Assembly (NCBI RefSeq): GCF_001280505.1
Contig: NZ_LBIO01000050.1
Coordinates: 62,001-126,000 of the forward strand
Reading direction: 5' to 3'
Source of the DNA: Mangrovimonas sp. TPBH4
GTDB taxonomy: Bacteria; Bacteroidota; Bacteroidia; Flavobacteriales; Flavobacteriaceae
Length of the DNA stretch: 64,000 nucleotides
A model generated the notes under the pieces. It was not told where the DNA came from. It did no database searches and saw nothing but the letters and a program-made list of their open reading frames with translations. Of the stretch, positions 17,349 through 25,291 are shown piece by piece (within the stretch, counting starts at the first letter, position 1; each line of letters begins with the position of its first letter). The position numbers and the translations under genes are program-made.

Positions 17349-17669
17349 TTATACAAGGTCAAGTTTTCTGCTCAAGTTCAACCAGCCACCTCCGTTGACA
17401 ACTTCAATGCCATGGCTTTTTAAAACACTTGCTGCAGATCCAGAGCGCATACCGCTGGCACAACAAGTGATAACTGGTTTGTTGAGTTTTTTGATATCTT
17501 TAACCTTGTTTGCTATTTGTGGTAGCGGGATGTTTTTGGAACCGGGAATGGCCCCTCCGTTGTATTCACCAACGCTTCTAACATCTATAATTACCGCTCC
17601 ATTTTCGTAAAGTGATTTTAATTCATCAGATTTATTTCCGAATAGCATATCTAGTATTCCCATAATCAT
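17349..17669 (-). CDS. Rhodanese-like domain protein
   Basis: 106 residues, single rhodanese domain. Seen: VIIDVRSVGEY, GAIPGSKNIPL and the active-site loop CCASGMRSG with catalytic Cys at residue 70 (Cys69 is next to it). It is a predicted cytosolic sulfurtransferase carrying persulfide, acceptor unknown. There may be an alternative start at the second Met (residue 3). A near-match to the -7 box (TTACTTTG, minus strand) lies about 20 bases upstream. Monocistronic. Confidence 0.9.
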   Translation of the reverse strand: MIMGILDMLFGNKSDELKSLYENGAVIIDVRSVGEYNGGAIPGSKNIPLPQIANKVKDIKKLNKPVITCCASGMRSGSAASVLKSHGIEVVNGGGWLNLSRKLDLV

Positions 17670-18069
17670 TTTTTATTTTGAGCAAAGTAACGCAATGTTT
17701 TTCATCAAAAAGGTGACTAAGGTTACATTAGTGTCTTGACAATGAAAATGTTATGAGTAAATCATTGAGTTTTAACAAGCTGTAGTTTAGACTTTTATAG
17801 GCCTGTTGCAATTTTAATTTTTATGAGAAACGGACTGATTTTATCGGTGAACGACACAGTTGATTTTGTAGGATTACACTTAATCTTCTTTAATTGCTTC
17901 TCGTCGAAAAAACTTAAGGTTGAGAGGATTATGTTATATATTAGTCTTGCTATTAATCAATTTTTTAAAAAGGCGTCAGTTATACTTTTTGCGTGGCAAG
18001 AATGATCTGATGCTTTTTTTTGTTCCAAATCCAAAACCAACCAGCTAAATTTTTTTGAGTTATAATTGG
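17670..18069. other. 400-base gap without a supported gene
   Basis: The largest gene-free stretch of the window. It holds one 60-codon frame (17823-18005, plus) with no recognisable motif or clear promoter, and a terminator-like structure at 17973-18021. I see no tRNA, riboswitch or repeat family in it. It could hold a small RNA ending at about 18021 or be a decayed gene. Confidence 0.5.
17973..18021 (+). terminator. Branched terminator-like hairpin in the gap
   Basis: GCGTCAG (17973-17979) pairs with CTGATGC (18007-18013, one G-T) and is followed by eight T. Inside the loop, TTGC and GCAA can form a second small hairpin. No annotated plus-strand gene lies just upstream, so the transcript it would end is unknown. 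Confidence 0.45.
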
Positions 18070-18525
18070 TTATTTCAGCTTAACGCTGTCTGGGACCAAA
18101 ACCGTGTAGTCTCCGTGGTTTCTTATCACATCTCTTACAATTGATGAAGAGATAAAGGAGGTTCTCGCCGATGTAAGTAAAAATACCGTTTCTATTCTCG
18201 AAAGTTTTCTATTGGTATGGGCAATGGCCTTTTCAAACTCAAAATCGGCTGGGTTACGTAAACCTCTCAAAATAAACTGCGCATCTATCTCTTTTGAAAA
18301 ATCAATGGTCAATCCTTCGTAAGTAACAACTTTAACTTTTGGTTCGTCTTTAAAAGCTTCCTCAATAAACTGCTTGCGTTCTTCTAGTGAAAACATATAG
18401 GCCTTATCGGAATTGATGCCAATGGCCACGACCACTTCATCAAAAAGTTTTACGCCTCGAAGGATGATGTCGTAATGTCCAAGGGTAATTGGGTCAAAGG
18501 AACCCGGGAAAATTGCGCGTCTCAT
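18070..18525 (-). CDS. coaD: Phosphopantetheine adenylyltransferase
   Basis: 151 residues. It transfers AMP from ATP to 4'-phosphopantetheine, the penultimate step of coenzyme A synthesis, in the cytosol. Seen: nucleotidyltransferase motif GSFDPITLGH at residues 8-17 (TLGH at 14-17), RGLRNPADFEFE, and ISSS at 125-128 followed by RDV. Length is normal. It follows ddl by 42 bases on the same strand and is probably co-transcribed. Confidence 0.97.
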   Translation of the reverse strand: MRRAIFPGSFDPITLGHYDIILRGVKLFDEVVVAIGINSDKAYMFSLEERKQFIEEAFKDEPKVKVVTYEGLTIDFSKEIDAQFILRGLRNPADFEFEKAIAHTNRKLSRIETVFLLTSARTSFISSSIVRDVIRNHGDYTVLVPDSVKLK

Positions 18526-18567
18526 TATAGTTGTTAAGGGTTACAAGCTCCAAAGATACTTAATAAT

Positions 18568-19554
18568 TTAAGAGTGTTTTGTTTTAAGGCTTTCTTCTAT
18601 GGCGTTTTCAAACAGTTCGCCTAAACTTATGCCTGCCGCGGCCGCTTGTTGTGGAAGAATGCTGGCCTTGGTAAGTCCAGGAACCGTATTGACTTCCAAT
18701 AGGTGAGGTTCACCGTCTTTAAAAATGTACTCACTTCGGCTGAAGCCTTTCATCTTTAAAACTTCGTAGACCTTTTTCGCTAGGGTTCGTACTTTTTCAG
18801 CTTGTACTTCCGATAAGCGGGCAGGGGTAATTTCCTGCGATTGGCCAAGGTACTTGGCTTTATAGTCAAAAAAGTCATTGTTGCTCACAATTTCTGTGAT
18901 AGGGAGCACAGTAATTTCACCTTTATAGGTAATCACGCCTACAGAGACTTCTGTGCCATCCAAAAATGATTCAATGATGACTTCATCATCTTCCTTAAAA
19001 GCAACGTCAAGGGCGTTTTGGAATTCTTCTTTTTTGTATACCTTGGTGATACCAAAACTACTTCCGGCCTTATTGGCCTTTACAAAGCAAGGCAACCCTA
19101 CTTTGGCTATAATCTCCTCTTCATGTATTGGGTCTCCTTGATTAAGATAATAGGAGTTGGCAGTTTTTATGTCATAAGGTTTTAGTGTACTAAGGCAGTC
19201 ACGCTTGTTAAAGGTAAGGGCAGCTTGGTACATGCCACAACTGGTGTGCGGAATTTTCAACAATTCCAAATACCCTTGCATATAACCGTCTTCACCAGGC
19301 GTGCCATGAATGGCATTGAACACACAATCAAACTGGATTTTATTCCCTTCCACCATCACGCTAAAGTCATTTTTATCTACAGGGGTCTCCTCGTTTTTGG
19401 CATCTACATACACCCATTTATCCTTAAAAATATGGATGCGGTAAGCAATGTAAAGTTCGGGGTTCAGGGTTTCGTAAACTACCTGACCGCTCTTCAGGGA
19501 TATTTCATATTCGCTGGAATATCCGCCCATTATAATGGCAATATGTTTCTTCAT
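18568..19554 (-). CDS. ddl: D-alanine-D-alanine ligase
   Basis: 328 residues. ATP-grasp enzyme that joins two D-Ala for peptidoglycan precursors, cytosolic. Seen: N-terminal GGYSSEYEISLKSG, the HGTPGEDGYMQG motif, FVKANKAGSSFGI, EVSVGV, and the metal-binding EVNTVPG near the C terminus. Length fits Ddl. Divergent from the PASTA gene across 149 bases. coaD lies downstream on the same strand. Confidence 0.96.
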   Translation of the reverse strand: MKKHIAIIMGGYSSEYEISLKSGQVVYETLNPELYIAYRIHIFKDKWVYVDAKNEETPVDKNDFSVMVEGNKIQFDCVFNAIHGTPGEDGYMQGYLELLKIPHTSCGMYQAALTFNKRDCLSTLKPYDIKTANSYYLNQGDPIHEEEIIAKVGLPCFVKANKAGSSFGITKVYKKEEFQNALDVAFKEDDEVIIESFLDGTEVSVGVITYKGEITVLPITEIVSNNDFFDYKAKYLGQSQEITPARLSEVQAEKVRTLAKKVYEVLKMKGFSRSEYIFKDGEPHLLEVNTVPGLTKASILPQQAAAAGISLGELFENAIEESLKTKHS

Positions 19555-19675
19555 GACAGTACCCCGAAGGGAAGGAAATTCTTTATAAATAGTCTTTAAA
19601 CGCTCACAGAACGTATGTAATATTAGGAAAGCTAAATTAGCATATTAAAGGAAAAGAAAAAACCTTTGAGTTTTA

Positions 19676-19683
19676 TATATTTG
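19676..19683 (+). promoter_or_regulatory. -7 box of PASTA-rluD
   Basis: TATATTTG, 20 bases before the ATG at 19704; no good -33 element seen. Confidence 0.45.
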
Positions 19684-19703
19684 CCCTAACTTAAAATCAT
19701 TAC

Positions 19704-20261
19704 ATGAGTCTTGTAAAGTTTCTTACCAGTAAAGTTTTTTTAAAACAATTAGCCCTAGCCTTAGCCGTAATTTTTGTGTTGTGTTTTTTGATGCTGCAAT
19801 GGTTGAAAAGTACCACGAATCACGGTGAATTTGTGGAAGTACCAGAACTAAAAGGAAAAACCTTGGAGACTGTGGAAATTCAATTAAGCGATCGCACTTT
19901 GCGTATGGAAATTCAGGATTCAGCCAATTACAATCCTGATTATCCCAAGTATTCGGTTATTGAGCAATATCCACTGGCAGGTACACAGGTAAAGGAAAAC
20001 CGCAAGATTTATGTAATATTAAACCCGTCTGGTTACCGTAAGGTTGCGGTGCCGGATATTGTAAGACGTACGTTCCGTCAGGCCAAGCCTACTTTGGAAG
20101 CTTTAGGATTTGAAGTAGGAAAAATTAGATACGTAGACGATTTGGGTAAAGATGAGGTAATTGATGTAGAATTTGAGGGCCAAGTTATAAAGGCTGGAGA
20201 TATGTTGCCGTTGACCTCAAAAATTGATTTAGTATTGGGTAACGGAAACAGGGCAGAATAA
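19704..20261 (+). CDS. PASTA domain membrane protein
   Basis: 185 residues. One N-terminal transmembrane helix (about residues 13-31) and two extracytoplasmic PASTA repeats at about 36-106 (FVEVPELKGKTLETVEIQL) and 112-182 (KVAVPDIVRRTFRQAKPTLE). PASTA domains bind peptidoglycan or muropeptides; here they are not attached to a kinase or PBP. It lies next to ddl (divergent) and six bases before rluD, so a wall-related role is plausible. Stand-alone PASTA proteins of this size are recurrent in Bacteroidota. Confidence 0.88.
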   Translation: MSLVKFLTSKVFLKQLALALAVIFVLCFLMLQWLKSTTNHGEFVEVPELKGKTLETVEIQLSDRTLRMEIQDSANYNPDYPKYSVIEQYPLAGTQVKENRKIYVILNPSGYRKVAVPDIVRRTFRQAKPTLEALGFEVGKIRYVDDLGKDEVIDVEFEGQVIKAGDMLPLTSKIDLVLGNGNRAE

Positions 20262-20267
20262 TAGACT

Positions 20268-21314
20268 ATGATAGACCAACACACGCCAATAGACGGGAAT
20301 GATGATGAGTTGTATGAGCACCATGCGTTTACTGTAAAAACTGGTCAGCAACCCCTTCGAATCGATAAATACTTGATGAATTTTATCGAGAATGCCACTC
20401 GTAATAAAATTCAATCTGCCGCCAAAAACGGGAATATTTATGTGAATGACGTTCCTGTAAAAGCTAATTATAAGGTAAAACCTTTGGATAGGATTCGTGT
20501 GTTGTTTGAGTATCCTCCCTATGAGGAACTTTTAACACCTGAGAACATTCCTTTGGATATTGTTTATGAAGACGATCAGCTGTTGGTTGTCAATAAACCT
20601 GCTGGTTTGGTAGTGCATCCTGGACATGGGAATTATTCAGGGACCTTGATCAATGCCCTTATTTATCATTTTGAAAATTTGCCTAACAATTCCAGTAACC
20701 GTCCTGGATTGGTTCACCGCATCGATAAGGACACTAGTGGCTTGTTGGTCGTGGCCAAGACAGAAGAGGCTATGGCGCATTTAACCAAACAGTTTTTTGA
20801 CAAAACCAGTGAGCGAGAATATGTAGCTTTGGTTTGGGGAAATGTGGAAGAGGATGAAGGTACCGTAGAGGGCAATATTGGTAGACATCCTAAAAACCGT
20901 TTACAGAATACCGTGTTTGAAGGTGACGATGAAGACAAGGGAAAACCAGCGGTAACACATTATAAAGTATTGGAGCGTTTTGGATATGTTACCTTAATTT
21001 CTTGTAAGTTGGAAACAGGCCGTACACACCAAATTCGTGTACATATGAAGCATATTGGACACACTTTGTTCAATGACGAACGCTATGGAGGTGAACGCAT
21101 TTTAAAAGGCACTACATTCACCAAATACAAACAGTTTGTAGAAAATTGTTTTAAGGTGCTTCCTAGGCAGGCTTTGCATGCTAAAACGTTGGGTTTTAGT
21201 CATCCAACGACTGGGGAATTCATGGATTTCAATGCTGATATTCCGGAAGATATGCTGCAATGTATAGAAAAATGGCGGGTTTACGCCAAACACCAAAATT
21301 TGGATATTGAATAA
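20268..21314 (+). CDS. rluD: RluA/RluD-family pseudouridine synthase
   Basis: 348 residues. Seen: S4 RNA-binding domain at about residues 28-85 (LRIDKYLMNFI), then the catalytic domain with the HRIDKDTSGLLVV motif, catalytic Asp153, KPAGLVVHPG and the late RTHQIRVHM motif. It modifies uridines in 23S rRNA; RluD specificity (three sites of helix 69) is inferred from the domain order and needs tree placement. The gene is six bases after the PASTA gene. Confidence 0.93.
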   Translation: MIDQHTPIDGNDDELYEHHAFTVKTGQQPLRIDKYLMNFIENATRNKIQSAAKNGNIYVNDVPVKANYKVKPLDRIRVLFEYPPYEELLTPENIPLDIVYEDDQLLVVNKPAGLVVHPGHGNYSGTLINALIYHFENLPNNSSNRPGLVHRIDKDTSGLLVVAKTEEAMAHLTKQFFDKTSEREYVALVWGNVEEDEGTVEGNIGRHPKNRLQNTVFEGDDEDKGKPAVTHYKVLERFGYVTLISCKLETGRTHQIRVHMKHIGHTLFNDERYGGERILKGTTFTKYKQFVENCFKVLPRQALHAKTLGFSHPTTGEFMDFNADIPEDMLQCIEKWRVYAKHQNLDIE

Positions 21315-21380
21315 GCTTCTTCGGTAAATTAATAGATCTTTTTTAGTAAATTCATAGGGTAATTCAAACCAATTATCCGT

Positions 21381-21749
21381 ATGAAATTGTATAACCTTGT
21401 GCCAATGCTGTATACTGAAGATGTGGAAGCCACTATTCAGTTTTATACAAGTCAATTGGGTTTTGTTTGTGATGCCTTTGATGAGGTCACAAAATGGGCC
21501 TCCATACACCGGGACGGTGTAGAATTGATTCTTACCAAACCAAATGATATGGTTCCTTTCAATAAAGCTGAATTTACGGGCTCTTTCTACATAAGGACGG
21601 TTAACGTAGATACACTTTGGCAAACGGTTAAAGATCATGTAGAGGTGTGCTATCCCATAGATAATTTCCAGTGCAGCATGCGGGAATTCGCTATTTACGA
21701 CAACAATGGTTATGTGCTGCAGTTTGGGGAGGAATTGACCCTAAATTAA
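21381..21749 (+). CDS. VOC (glyoxalase/bleomycin-resistance-like) family protein
   Basis: 122 residues, one vicinal oxygen chelate unit of two beta-alpha-beta-beta-beta modules. Seen: LVPMLYTEDVEATIQFYTSQLGF at the N terminus, WASIHRDGVELILTKP in the middle, and MREFAIYDNNGYVLQFGEEL at the end, where Glu is the usual metal ligand. The substrate cannot be inferred: the fold serves glyoxalases, dioxygenases and antibiotic-binding proteins. It stands alone between rluD and yaaA. Confidence 0.88.
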   Translation: MKLYNLVPMLYTEDVEATIQFYTSQLGFVCDAFDEVTKWASIHRDGVELILTKPNDMVPFNKAEFTGSFYIRTVNVDTLWQTVKDHVEVCYPIDNFQCSMREFAIYDNNGYVLQFGEELTLN

Positions 21750-21851
21750 TTCTTATAATTACTTTTGCTTATACTGCCATAGAAAATATAGAATCCCAAA
21801 ATTGAAAAATAGATACGGTAATTGTAATTTTGGGACAACAAAAAACTAAGC

Positions 21852-22610
21852 ATGAAATTAGTATTATCACCTGCAAAATCCTTAGACCTTGAGAGTCAAT
21901 TGCCAACCCAACAATCTACAGAAGCCTGTTTTCTGAAACAAGCGGAACGGTTGAACAAGTTATTGAAGAAGAAATCGGCCAAAAGTTTATCACAGCTTAT
22001 GAAGATTTCTGATAATTTAGGTCAGTTGAACTATGAACGCAACCAAGAATGGCAATTGCCTTTTACGACTGAGAATGCAAGGCCGTCGGTATATGCTTTT
22101 AGCGGTGATGTATACAGAGGACTGGATGCTTATACTATTCCGCAGGATAAAATAGAAAAACTTCAAGATACGGTGCGTATCCTTTCTGGTTTGTATGGAA
22201 TTTTGAAGCCTTTGGATTTAATTCAGCCGTACCGTTTGGAAATGGGGACTAAATTTCCAGTGGGTAAAAATAAAAACCTGTATGAGTTCTGGAAGAAGGA
22301 AATCACCCAAGCTTTGAATGATGAATTGGAAGAAGATGAACTGTTTGTGAATCTTGCCAGTAACGAATATTTTAAGGCCATTGATACCAAAGCTCTAAAA
22401 GTGCCTGTAATTACTTGTACGTTCAAGGATTTCAAAAATGGCGAATACAAAATGATCATGACCTTTGCAAAATTGGCAAGAGGCTATATGACGCGCTACA
22501 TTATCGATACGGATGCAAAGACCTTGGATGATTTAAAAGGCTTTAATTATGAAGGCTATGGGTATAGTGAAACCATGTCCTCAGAAACCGATTTGGTATT
22601 TACTAGATAG
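21852..22610 (+). CDS. yaaA: Peroxide stress protein YaaA
   Basis: 252 residues, full length for the YaaA (DUF328) family, which limits free iron and DNA damage during peroxide stress in E. coli and binds DNA. Seen: LVLSPAKSLD at the N terminus, PSVYAFSGDVYRGLDA, RILSGLYGILKPLDLIQPYR and the C-terminal FNYEGYGYSE. Ends one base before the convergent bTHX gene. Confidence 0.95.
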   Translation: MKLVLSPAKSLDLESQLPTQQSTEACFLKQAERLNKLLKKKSAKSLSQLMKISDNLGQLNYERNQEWQLPFTTENARPSVYAFSGDVYRGLDAYTIPQDKIEKLQDTVRILSGLYGILKPLDLIQPYRLEMGTKFPVGKNKNLYEFWKKEITQALNDELEEDELFVNLASNEYFKAIDTKALKVPVITCTFKDFKNGEYKMIMTFAKLARGYMTRYIIDTDAKTLDDLKGFNYEGYGYSETMSSETDLVFTR

Positions 22611-22611
22611 G

Positions 22612-22743
22612 CTAAACTCTAGATTTATTGTTCACATTGATCTTGTCTTCGGTTTTTTGACGTTTCTTGATTTTAGGACGTAACACACCGTGGGTGCCTC
22701 GATGAATTTTACCGCGTTTGGTTTTCTTATCACCTTTTCCCAT
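22612..22743 (-). CDS. 30S ribosomal protein bTHX
   Basis: A 43-residue, very basic protein beginning MGKGDKKTKRGKIHRGTHG and ending NVNNKSRV. The start MGKGD.KT.RGKI and the Arg/Lys content match bacterial ribosomal protein bTHX (Thx), which sits in the head of the 30S subunit of Thermus and is widespread in Bacteroidota. ATG is complementary to 22741-22743 and TAG to 22612-22614. The gene is small enough to be skipped by gene callers. Convergent with yaaA (one base between stops) and divergent from the UDG-like gene. Confidence 0.93.
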   Translation of the reverse strand: MGKGDKKTKRGKIHRGTHGVLRPKIKKRQKTEDKINVNNKSRV

Positions 22744-22810
22744 ATTTTTGGATTTTTAAGCTTAATTGATTTTCCTTTCATATTACAATAAAAACACCTA
22801 AAAAGCAAAT

Positions 22811-23479
22811 TTGTTCCTGCACCGACATCCATACCCACCGTTCATTTTCGAAGATACTACCAAGCTCATTGTGGGTACGTTGCCGCCACCACGTTTTTCA
22901 ATGGGTGAGTTGTTGGAAAAGGATGTCGATTTTTGTTACGGCAGTTATTACAACTCTTTGTGGTTCTACATTGATGCTATTCATAATTTGAATTTACGAT
23001 ATGACAATTCAGTTGAAGCAGTGGAAGAACGCAAGCAATTTTTGCGTCAACATAAAATAGGGGTTTGCGATATTGTGGAAAGTGCCCAACGAGAAAAAAT
23101 AGACGCTTCCGATTTGGGTATGACCAATATCAAATTTAGGGATGTAATTGGTTATCTTCAGAAATACCCCAATATCAACACATTATTGTTTACGGGAGGC
23201 AATAGCAAAAACGGGCCGGAATATTTCTTTAGAAAGCATAGCAAGGACTATGGTATTAAACTACAGCCAGTGGAAACCGAAGTGCCACGCATCCATTCAT
23301 TTCAATTAAAAGATGAGAAGAATGAAGTTCGGTTGATTAAGACTGTCTCGTTGACTTCAGCTTCTGGTTCAGCCAACAGAGCCATTGGTAGTATGCCTCT
23401 TTATCAACAACTCAAAGCTAAAAATCCAGACTTTACCACTTTCGATTTTAGGGTGCTGCAGTATCGGGAGTTTTTTTAG
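22811..23479 (+). CDS. Uracil-DNA glycosylase-like protein (TTG start)
   Basis: 222 residues. The order of motifs (LIVGTLPPPRF near residue 19; CYGSYYNSLWFYID; VCDIVESAQREKIDASD; LLFTGGNSKNGPEYF; TVSLTSASGSANRAIG) places it in a UDG-superfamily clade of unknown specificity often annotated 'uracil-DNA glycosylase family protein'. The canonical GQDPY motif is missing. The frame has no ATG before residue 31; TTG at 22811 is the first candidate after an in-frame TAA, and the residues after it (HPYPPFI) belong to the conserved start, so I take TTG. Monocistronic. Confidence 0.75.
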   Translation: MFLHRHPYPPFIFEDTTKLIVGTLPPPRFSMGELLEKDVDFCYGSYYNSLWFYIDAIHNLNLRYDNSVEAVEERKQFLRQHKIGVCDIVESAQREKIDASDLGMTNIKFRDVIGYLQKYPNINTLLFTGGNSKNGPEYFFRKHSKDYGIKLQPVETEVPRIHSFQLKDEKNEVRLIKTVSLTSASGSANRAIGSMPLYQQLKAKNPDFTTFDFRVLQYREFF

Positions 23480-23533
23480 AAGTTGTATACTGTATCAAGT
23501 TCTTATAGAAGGATGGCATAACAAAAATTACCG

Positions 23534-23541
23534 TACCTTTG
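23534..23541 (+). promoter_or_regulatory. -7 box of rhlE
   Basis: TACCTTTG, giving a leader of about 50 bases before the ATG at 23598. Confidence 0.45.
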
Positions 23542-23597
23542 CCGCTTGATAAAAAGAATGACGCTACACTATAGATTGTCATTTACAAACAATTTAT

Positions 23598-24902
23598 ATG
23601 TCATTTAAAGCACTAGGGCTAACAGAAGCCATCTTAAAAGCGGTAGATAAAAAAGGATATACCGAACCGTCTCCAATCCAACAAAAAGCAATTCCATCCA
23701 TTTTAGAAGGGAAAGATGTCTTGGCATCGGCACAAACCGGAACCGGAAAAACCGCAGGGTTTACTTTGCCAATGTTACACTTATTGTCTCAAGAGACTCC
23801 TTTAAGGAATCGCCCAATTCGTGCCTTGGTGTTAACACCTACGCGGGAATTGGCGGCTCAGGTACATGACAACGTTAAGGAGTATAGCACGTTTCTGGAT
23901 ATAAAATCGGCAGTTATTTTTGGAGGGGTGAACCAAAACCCACAAGTAGCAACCTTAAGAAGAGGCGTTGATGTATTGATTGCTACTCCAGGCAGATTGA
24001 TGGACTTACACAATCAAAAGCTGTTGTCTTTGGCCAAAGTGGAATTCTTCGTATTGGACGAAGCCGATCGAATGTTGGACATGGGTTTTTTACGCGATAT
24101 TGAAAAAATCATGAAAATGATTCCTGACAAACGTCAAAATTTATTGTTTTCGGCTACCTTTTCCAAGGACATCAAAAAATTGGCCCATAGTATTTTGAAC
24201 CATCCGGTTCAAGTGGAAGCGACTCCGGAAAATTCAACAGCCGAAGCGATTAATCAAAAAGTCTATCGCGTTGCCAAAGGCAAAAAAACAGGCTTGATCA
24301 TAAAGTTGATTAGTGAAGGCAACTGGACACAGGTCTTGGTCTTTACTCGTACCAAGCATGGCGCCAACAAACTTACCAAAAAGATGATCTCTAGTGGCAT
24401 TCCGGCAGCGGCAATCCACGGTAATAAAAGTCAAGGTGCCCGTACCAAAGCTTTGGCAGGCTTTAAGGATGGAAGCATCAATGTGTTGGTGGCAACGGAT
24501 ATTGCGGCCCGCGGGTTGGATATTCCTTTATTGCCTCATGTAGTGAACTTTGAATTGCCCAATATTTCTGAAGATTACGTACATCGTATTGGACGAACTG
24601 GTAGAGCTGGTGCTAGTGGTGAAGCCATTTCTTTGGTAAGCGCTGATGAAACCACCTATTTGAAGGACATAGGAAAGTTGGTGGGAGAGAAGATTCCTGT
24701 GGAAATATTGGAAGGCTTCGAGCCTGATCCCAATGCGTCTACTGAACCTATTAAACCTGGGCAAGGGAACAGAAATCAGAAATCACGCCGACCAAAAACT
24801 AGCCAAGCGAATTCTAAAAGTGAAGGAGCAAAGACTGCCACGTCCAAAAATAAAAAGCCAAAACGTTATAGAGGAAGACGATCTAACGAGCCTCGTAACT
24901 AA
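23598..24902 (+). CDS. rhlE: DEAD-box RNA helicase (RhlE-like)
   Basis: 434 residues. ATP-dependent RNA helicase for ribosome assembly or mRNA turnover. Seen: Q motif [10 protein letters not shown], Walker A AQTGTGKT (45-52), [12 protein letters not shown] at 154-157, SAT in LLFSATFS, and [10 protein letters not shown] of domain 2. A basic, low-complexity tail of about 60 residues rich in Lys/Arg/Ser/Asn follows from about residue 375, as in RhlE. The VF530 gene is 11 bases downstream and probably co-transcribed. Confidence 0.94.
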   Translation: MSFKALGLTEAILKAVDKKGYTEPSPIQQKAIPSILEGKDVLASAQTGTGKTAGFTLPMLHLLSQETPLRNRPIRALVLTPTRELAAQVHDNVKEYSTFLDIKSAVIFGGVNQNPQVATLRRGVDVLIATPGRLMDLHNQKLLSLAKVEFFVLDEADRMLDMGFLRDIEKIMKMIPDKRQNLLFSATFSKDIKKLAHSILNHPVQVEATPENSTAEAINQKVYRVAKGKKTGLIIKLISEGNWTQVLVFTRTKHGANKLTKKMISSGIPAAAIHGNKSQGARTKALAGFKDGSINVLVATDIAARGLDIPLLPHVVNFELPNISEDYVHRIGRTGRAGASGEAISLVSADETTYLKDIGKLVGEKIPVEILEGFEPDPNASTEPIKPGQGNRNQKSRRPKTSQANSKSEGAKTATSKNKKPKRYRGRRSNEPRN

Positions 24903-24913
24903 TTTTTGAAATC

Positions 24914-25135
24914 ATGGAGCAGCCCAATAACCCATTACACGGTATCACTTTAAAACAAATGGTGACTGAACTTCAGGAACATTACGGTTGGGGGTACATG
25001 GGGTATATGGTCAATATTCGCTGCTTTACACATAATCCTTCCATTAAATCAAGTTTGACATTTCTTAGACGAACACCTTGGGCTAGGGCCAAAGTAGAGG
25101 AATTGTATTTGGAAATGTTGCAGAATAGGAGATAG
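24914..25135 (+). CDS. VF530 family (DUF2132) protein
   Basis: 73 residues. The whole protein is one VF530 domain: [31 protein letters not shown]-like ([25 protein letters not shown]) and VEELYLEM. The family has a small helical fold proposed to bind DNA; its function is unproven. It lies 11 bases after the helicase gene, so it is likely made with it. Confidence 0.93.
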   Translation: MEQPNNPLHGITLKQMVTELQEHYGWGYMGYMVNIRCFTHNPSIKSSLTFLRRTPWARAKVEELYLEMLQNRR

Positions 25136-25291
25136 GTTTTTCAGAATTGTAAAAAAAATCTCATCCAAAAAGTGCATAATTTGGTTTAATAGGTTGTTGT
25201 AAAGAAGGAATTTTGAATATTGTTAAACTTCCTGTCTTTAAAGTTTTATGGTGTCCAAATATTTTCTATTTTGTAGGAAAATTAACCAACC

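Noticed and set aside
17823..18005. 60-codon frame MRNGLILSVNDTV... as a gene
   Set aside because: No domain, no convincing promoter, mixed hydrophobic content; kept only as part of the gap.
22612..22838. 68-codon open frame on the minus strand starting at 22838
   Set aside because: Different frame from the bTHX gene, no family match, shadow only.
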